A stretch of 6,609 bases of DNA from Promethearchaeota archaeon. Its GTDB lineage: Archaea > Asgardarchaeota > Lokiarchaeia > Sigynarchaeales > SOKP01. The stretch covers positions 1 through 6,609 of the forward strand of contig JAHLWV010000125.1 in the NCBI GenBank assembly GCA_019057735.1. Reading direction: 5' to 3'. Shown one piece after another: positions 5,462 through 6,609 of the stretch (the first letter of the stretch is position 1; the number at the start of each line of letters is the position of its first letter). The position numbers were made by a program, and so were the translations under genes. A model generated the notes under the pieces. It was not told the origin of the DNA. It did no database searches and was given only the letters and a program-made list of their open reading frames with translations.

Positions 5462-6609
5462 TTAACTTAAAAAAATCTCCTGTAATTCTTCAGGAATTTC
5501 ATCTCCATCGTCCATCAATGAGATTGCGTAGATTTTATCTCCACATTTACACTGAGCTCCTTCAAATAAGTAAAAGTTGAACTTATCTTTCCATCGACAA
5601 ACATTTATTGTGAGAATATCAACAACTTCACCACATAAGCAATAAATTTGTGCGTCAGTTGAGTAATTTGGAATAATTTCGCTAAATTTTAAGCTAGATT
5701 CTGAAAATTCCGACTCACTTAACATCTGATTAATACTATCAGCAAGATCATCTTTCAAACTAGGAACGAAGTGCGAAATAACACCGTCTTTGCCCTTCAT
5801 TTCAGTTAATACGATAAAATTTTTCTCTGACTTTTGGCGTTTCTTCCCTTCTGGAAAAATTGGTTGGTTATACTGTTGTTGAAGGCTCTCGGGAATTGGA
5901 AAAGGTTCCATACCTTCGGGATATGCAAACGAAACATAATATTCTGTCATGCCTTTTAATTTTTTTTGGTTTATTACGTTTAAATCCTCGTAATCTCTCG
6001 TAAATAAAGAGAACTTTATCAGCTCCAACGGTACTTTTAACTCTAATAGTTGAGATCTGATGTTAGCCAAAACTTCTCCAACATAACTTTTTAGAACTAA
6101 AACATCATCTCGGTTTTTAACATAAAATTCATCTCTCGTGTCTCCCTTAAATTGAAACCATTTTTTAACTACGGAATTTCTTACGAATTGAGGAACCATA
6201 CAAAATACACATATTAGAGGGAGCATAAGAAAAGAGTCAATGTTGATTCCAAAAATCGGCAATAAGAAAAACAAAAGTGCTACTCCTAATAATGGTCCAG
6301 TAATCATCAAATTAAGTCTGCGTAATCTCTTATCAACTGATCTATTTATTCCTTTGCTAATTGCTAGTTCTTCAGTATTACCTTTTATTTTAGTAAGTGT
6401 TTCAAGGATTTTTTTATCCTCAAATCCTTTCTTTAAGAGTTTATCTTCTTCTCCACCGAACTCAAATTTATCGATTTTTTCCGTTATTCTTTTCACATAC
6501 TGGTCGATAGTACGATCTTTAAAGGCAAAATCTAGAGGTTCTTCAGAAAAATAGTCCAAAAATTTAACAACGGATAATTTCCCTTCTATGTCCTTAAGTT
6601 CTTCCGGAC
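5462..6609 (-). CDS. Unrecognised membrane protein with C-terminal CxCG zinc-ribbon-like pair (5' end beyond window)
   Basis: I do not recognise this protein. The frame is open to the right edge, so the 381 visible residues are a C-terminal fragment; TTG at 6559 is only an internal leucine codon as far as can be seen. From the edge, a charged, probably helical stretch (1-97) with many Lys and Glu is followed by two hydrophobic segments (about 100-119 and 125-143, joined by a short turn at FGINIDSF). This gives a hairpin in the membrane with both ends on the same side, probably the cytoplasm because Arg and Lys flank it. A soluble region of about 170 residues follows. Near the end, CLCG (323-326) and CKCG (353-356) lie 26 residues apart, with a lone Cys337 between. 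The pair resembles the two knuckles of a zinc ribbon. The tail is acidic. The gene converges on the synthetase-like gene with 2 bp between stop codons, so no operon link is implied. Confidence 0.8.
   Translation of the reverse strand, partial: PEELKDIEGKLSVVKFLDYFSEEPLDFAFKDRTIDQYVKRITEKIDKFEFGGEEDKLLKKGFEDKKILETLTKIKGNTEELAISKGINRSVDKRLRRLNLMITGPLLGVALLFFLLPIFGINIDSFLMLPLICVFCMVPQFVRNSVVKKWFQFKGDTRDEFYVKNRDDVLVLKSYVGEVLANIRSQLLELKVPLELIKFSLFTRDYEDLNVINQKKLKGMTEYYVSFAYPEGMEPFPIPESLQQQYNQPIFPEGKKRQKSEKNFIVLTEMKGKDGVISHFVPSLKDDLADSINQMLSESEFSESSLKFSEIIPNYSTDAQIYCLCGEVVDILTINVCRWKDKFNFYLFEGAQCKCGDKIYAISLMDDGDEIPEELQEIFLS

Noticed and set aside
6240..6554. Open frame on the plus strand opposite the membrane protein
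   Set aside because: The product is rich in Ser, Leu and Asn, as expected from reading the complement of Lys/Glu-rich coding sequence, and shows no family motif.
6557..6559. TTG as the start of the membrane protein gene
   Set aside because: The frame continues without a stop to the window edge with protein-like composition, so the true start is probably outside.

Overview
The window comes from an AT-rich archaeal genome. The domain assignment rests mainly on a clear archaeal/eukaryotic-type ribosomal protein uL16 (L10e) at 2260-2886. It is supported by an NDP-forming acyl-CoA synthetase alpha-type protein (a family common in archaea), TATA-like boxes about 26 bp from start codons, and few Shine-Dalgarno sites. 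The L10e protein has a longer C-terminal tail than most archaeal versions. That tail, together with the gene mix, makes an Asgard-type (Lokiarchaeia-like) archaeon plausible, but this is inference and not proven here.

Layout. Positions 1-805 (minus) hold the N-terminal 268 codons of a cobalamin-dependent acyl-CoA mutase of the methylmalonyl-CoA mutase large-subunit family; the gene runs off the left edge. Behind it in the direction of transcription, at 1009-2145 (minus), lies a radical SAM protein that I match to the MSMEG_0568 family. The 203-bp gap between them carries a 9-bp inverted repeat and a TATA-like box placed for a leaderless mutase mRNA. A 114-bp AT-rich divergent spacer separates the radical SAM gene from L10e. 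Downstream of L10e on the plus strand come a T-tract, a long imperfect hairpin, a Gfo/Idh/MocA-type oxidoreductase (3010-4017) that appears to start at ATT, and an acyl-CoA synthetase alpha-like protein (4107-5459, TTG start). Convergent with the last gene, only 2 bp away, is a minus-strand gene (5462 to the right edge) for an unrecognised membrane protein with a C-terminal pair of CxCG knuckles; its start lies outside the window.

Functional picture. Two of the six genes belong to acyl-CoA chemistry, and both deviate from their family in informative ways. The mutase has Phe and Gln at the two positions that hold the methylmalonyl carboxylate (Tyr and Arg in true methylmalonyl-CoA mutases). 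This is the published signature of isobutyryl-CoA mutase, so it probably isomerises isobutyryl-CoA and n-butyryl-CoA or a similar uncharged acyl-CoA. The synthetase alpha-like protein lacks the loop that carries the phosphorylated catalytic histidine, so it is unlikely to make ATP from acyl-CoA in the normal way and may be a CoA-binding or regulatory paralogue. The oxidoreductase, the radical SAM protein and the membrane protein have no specific substrate that can be read from the sequence. No CRISPR array, tRNA, rRNA, insertion sequence or phage gene is visible.
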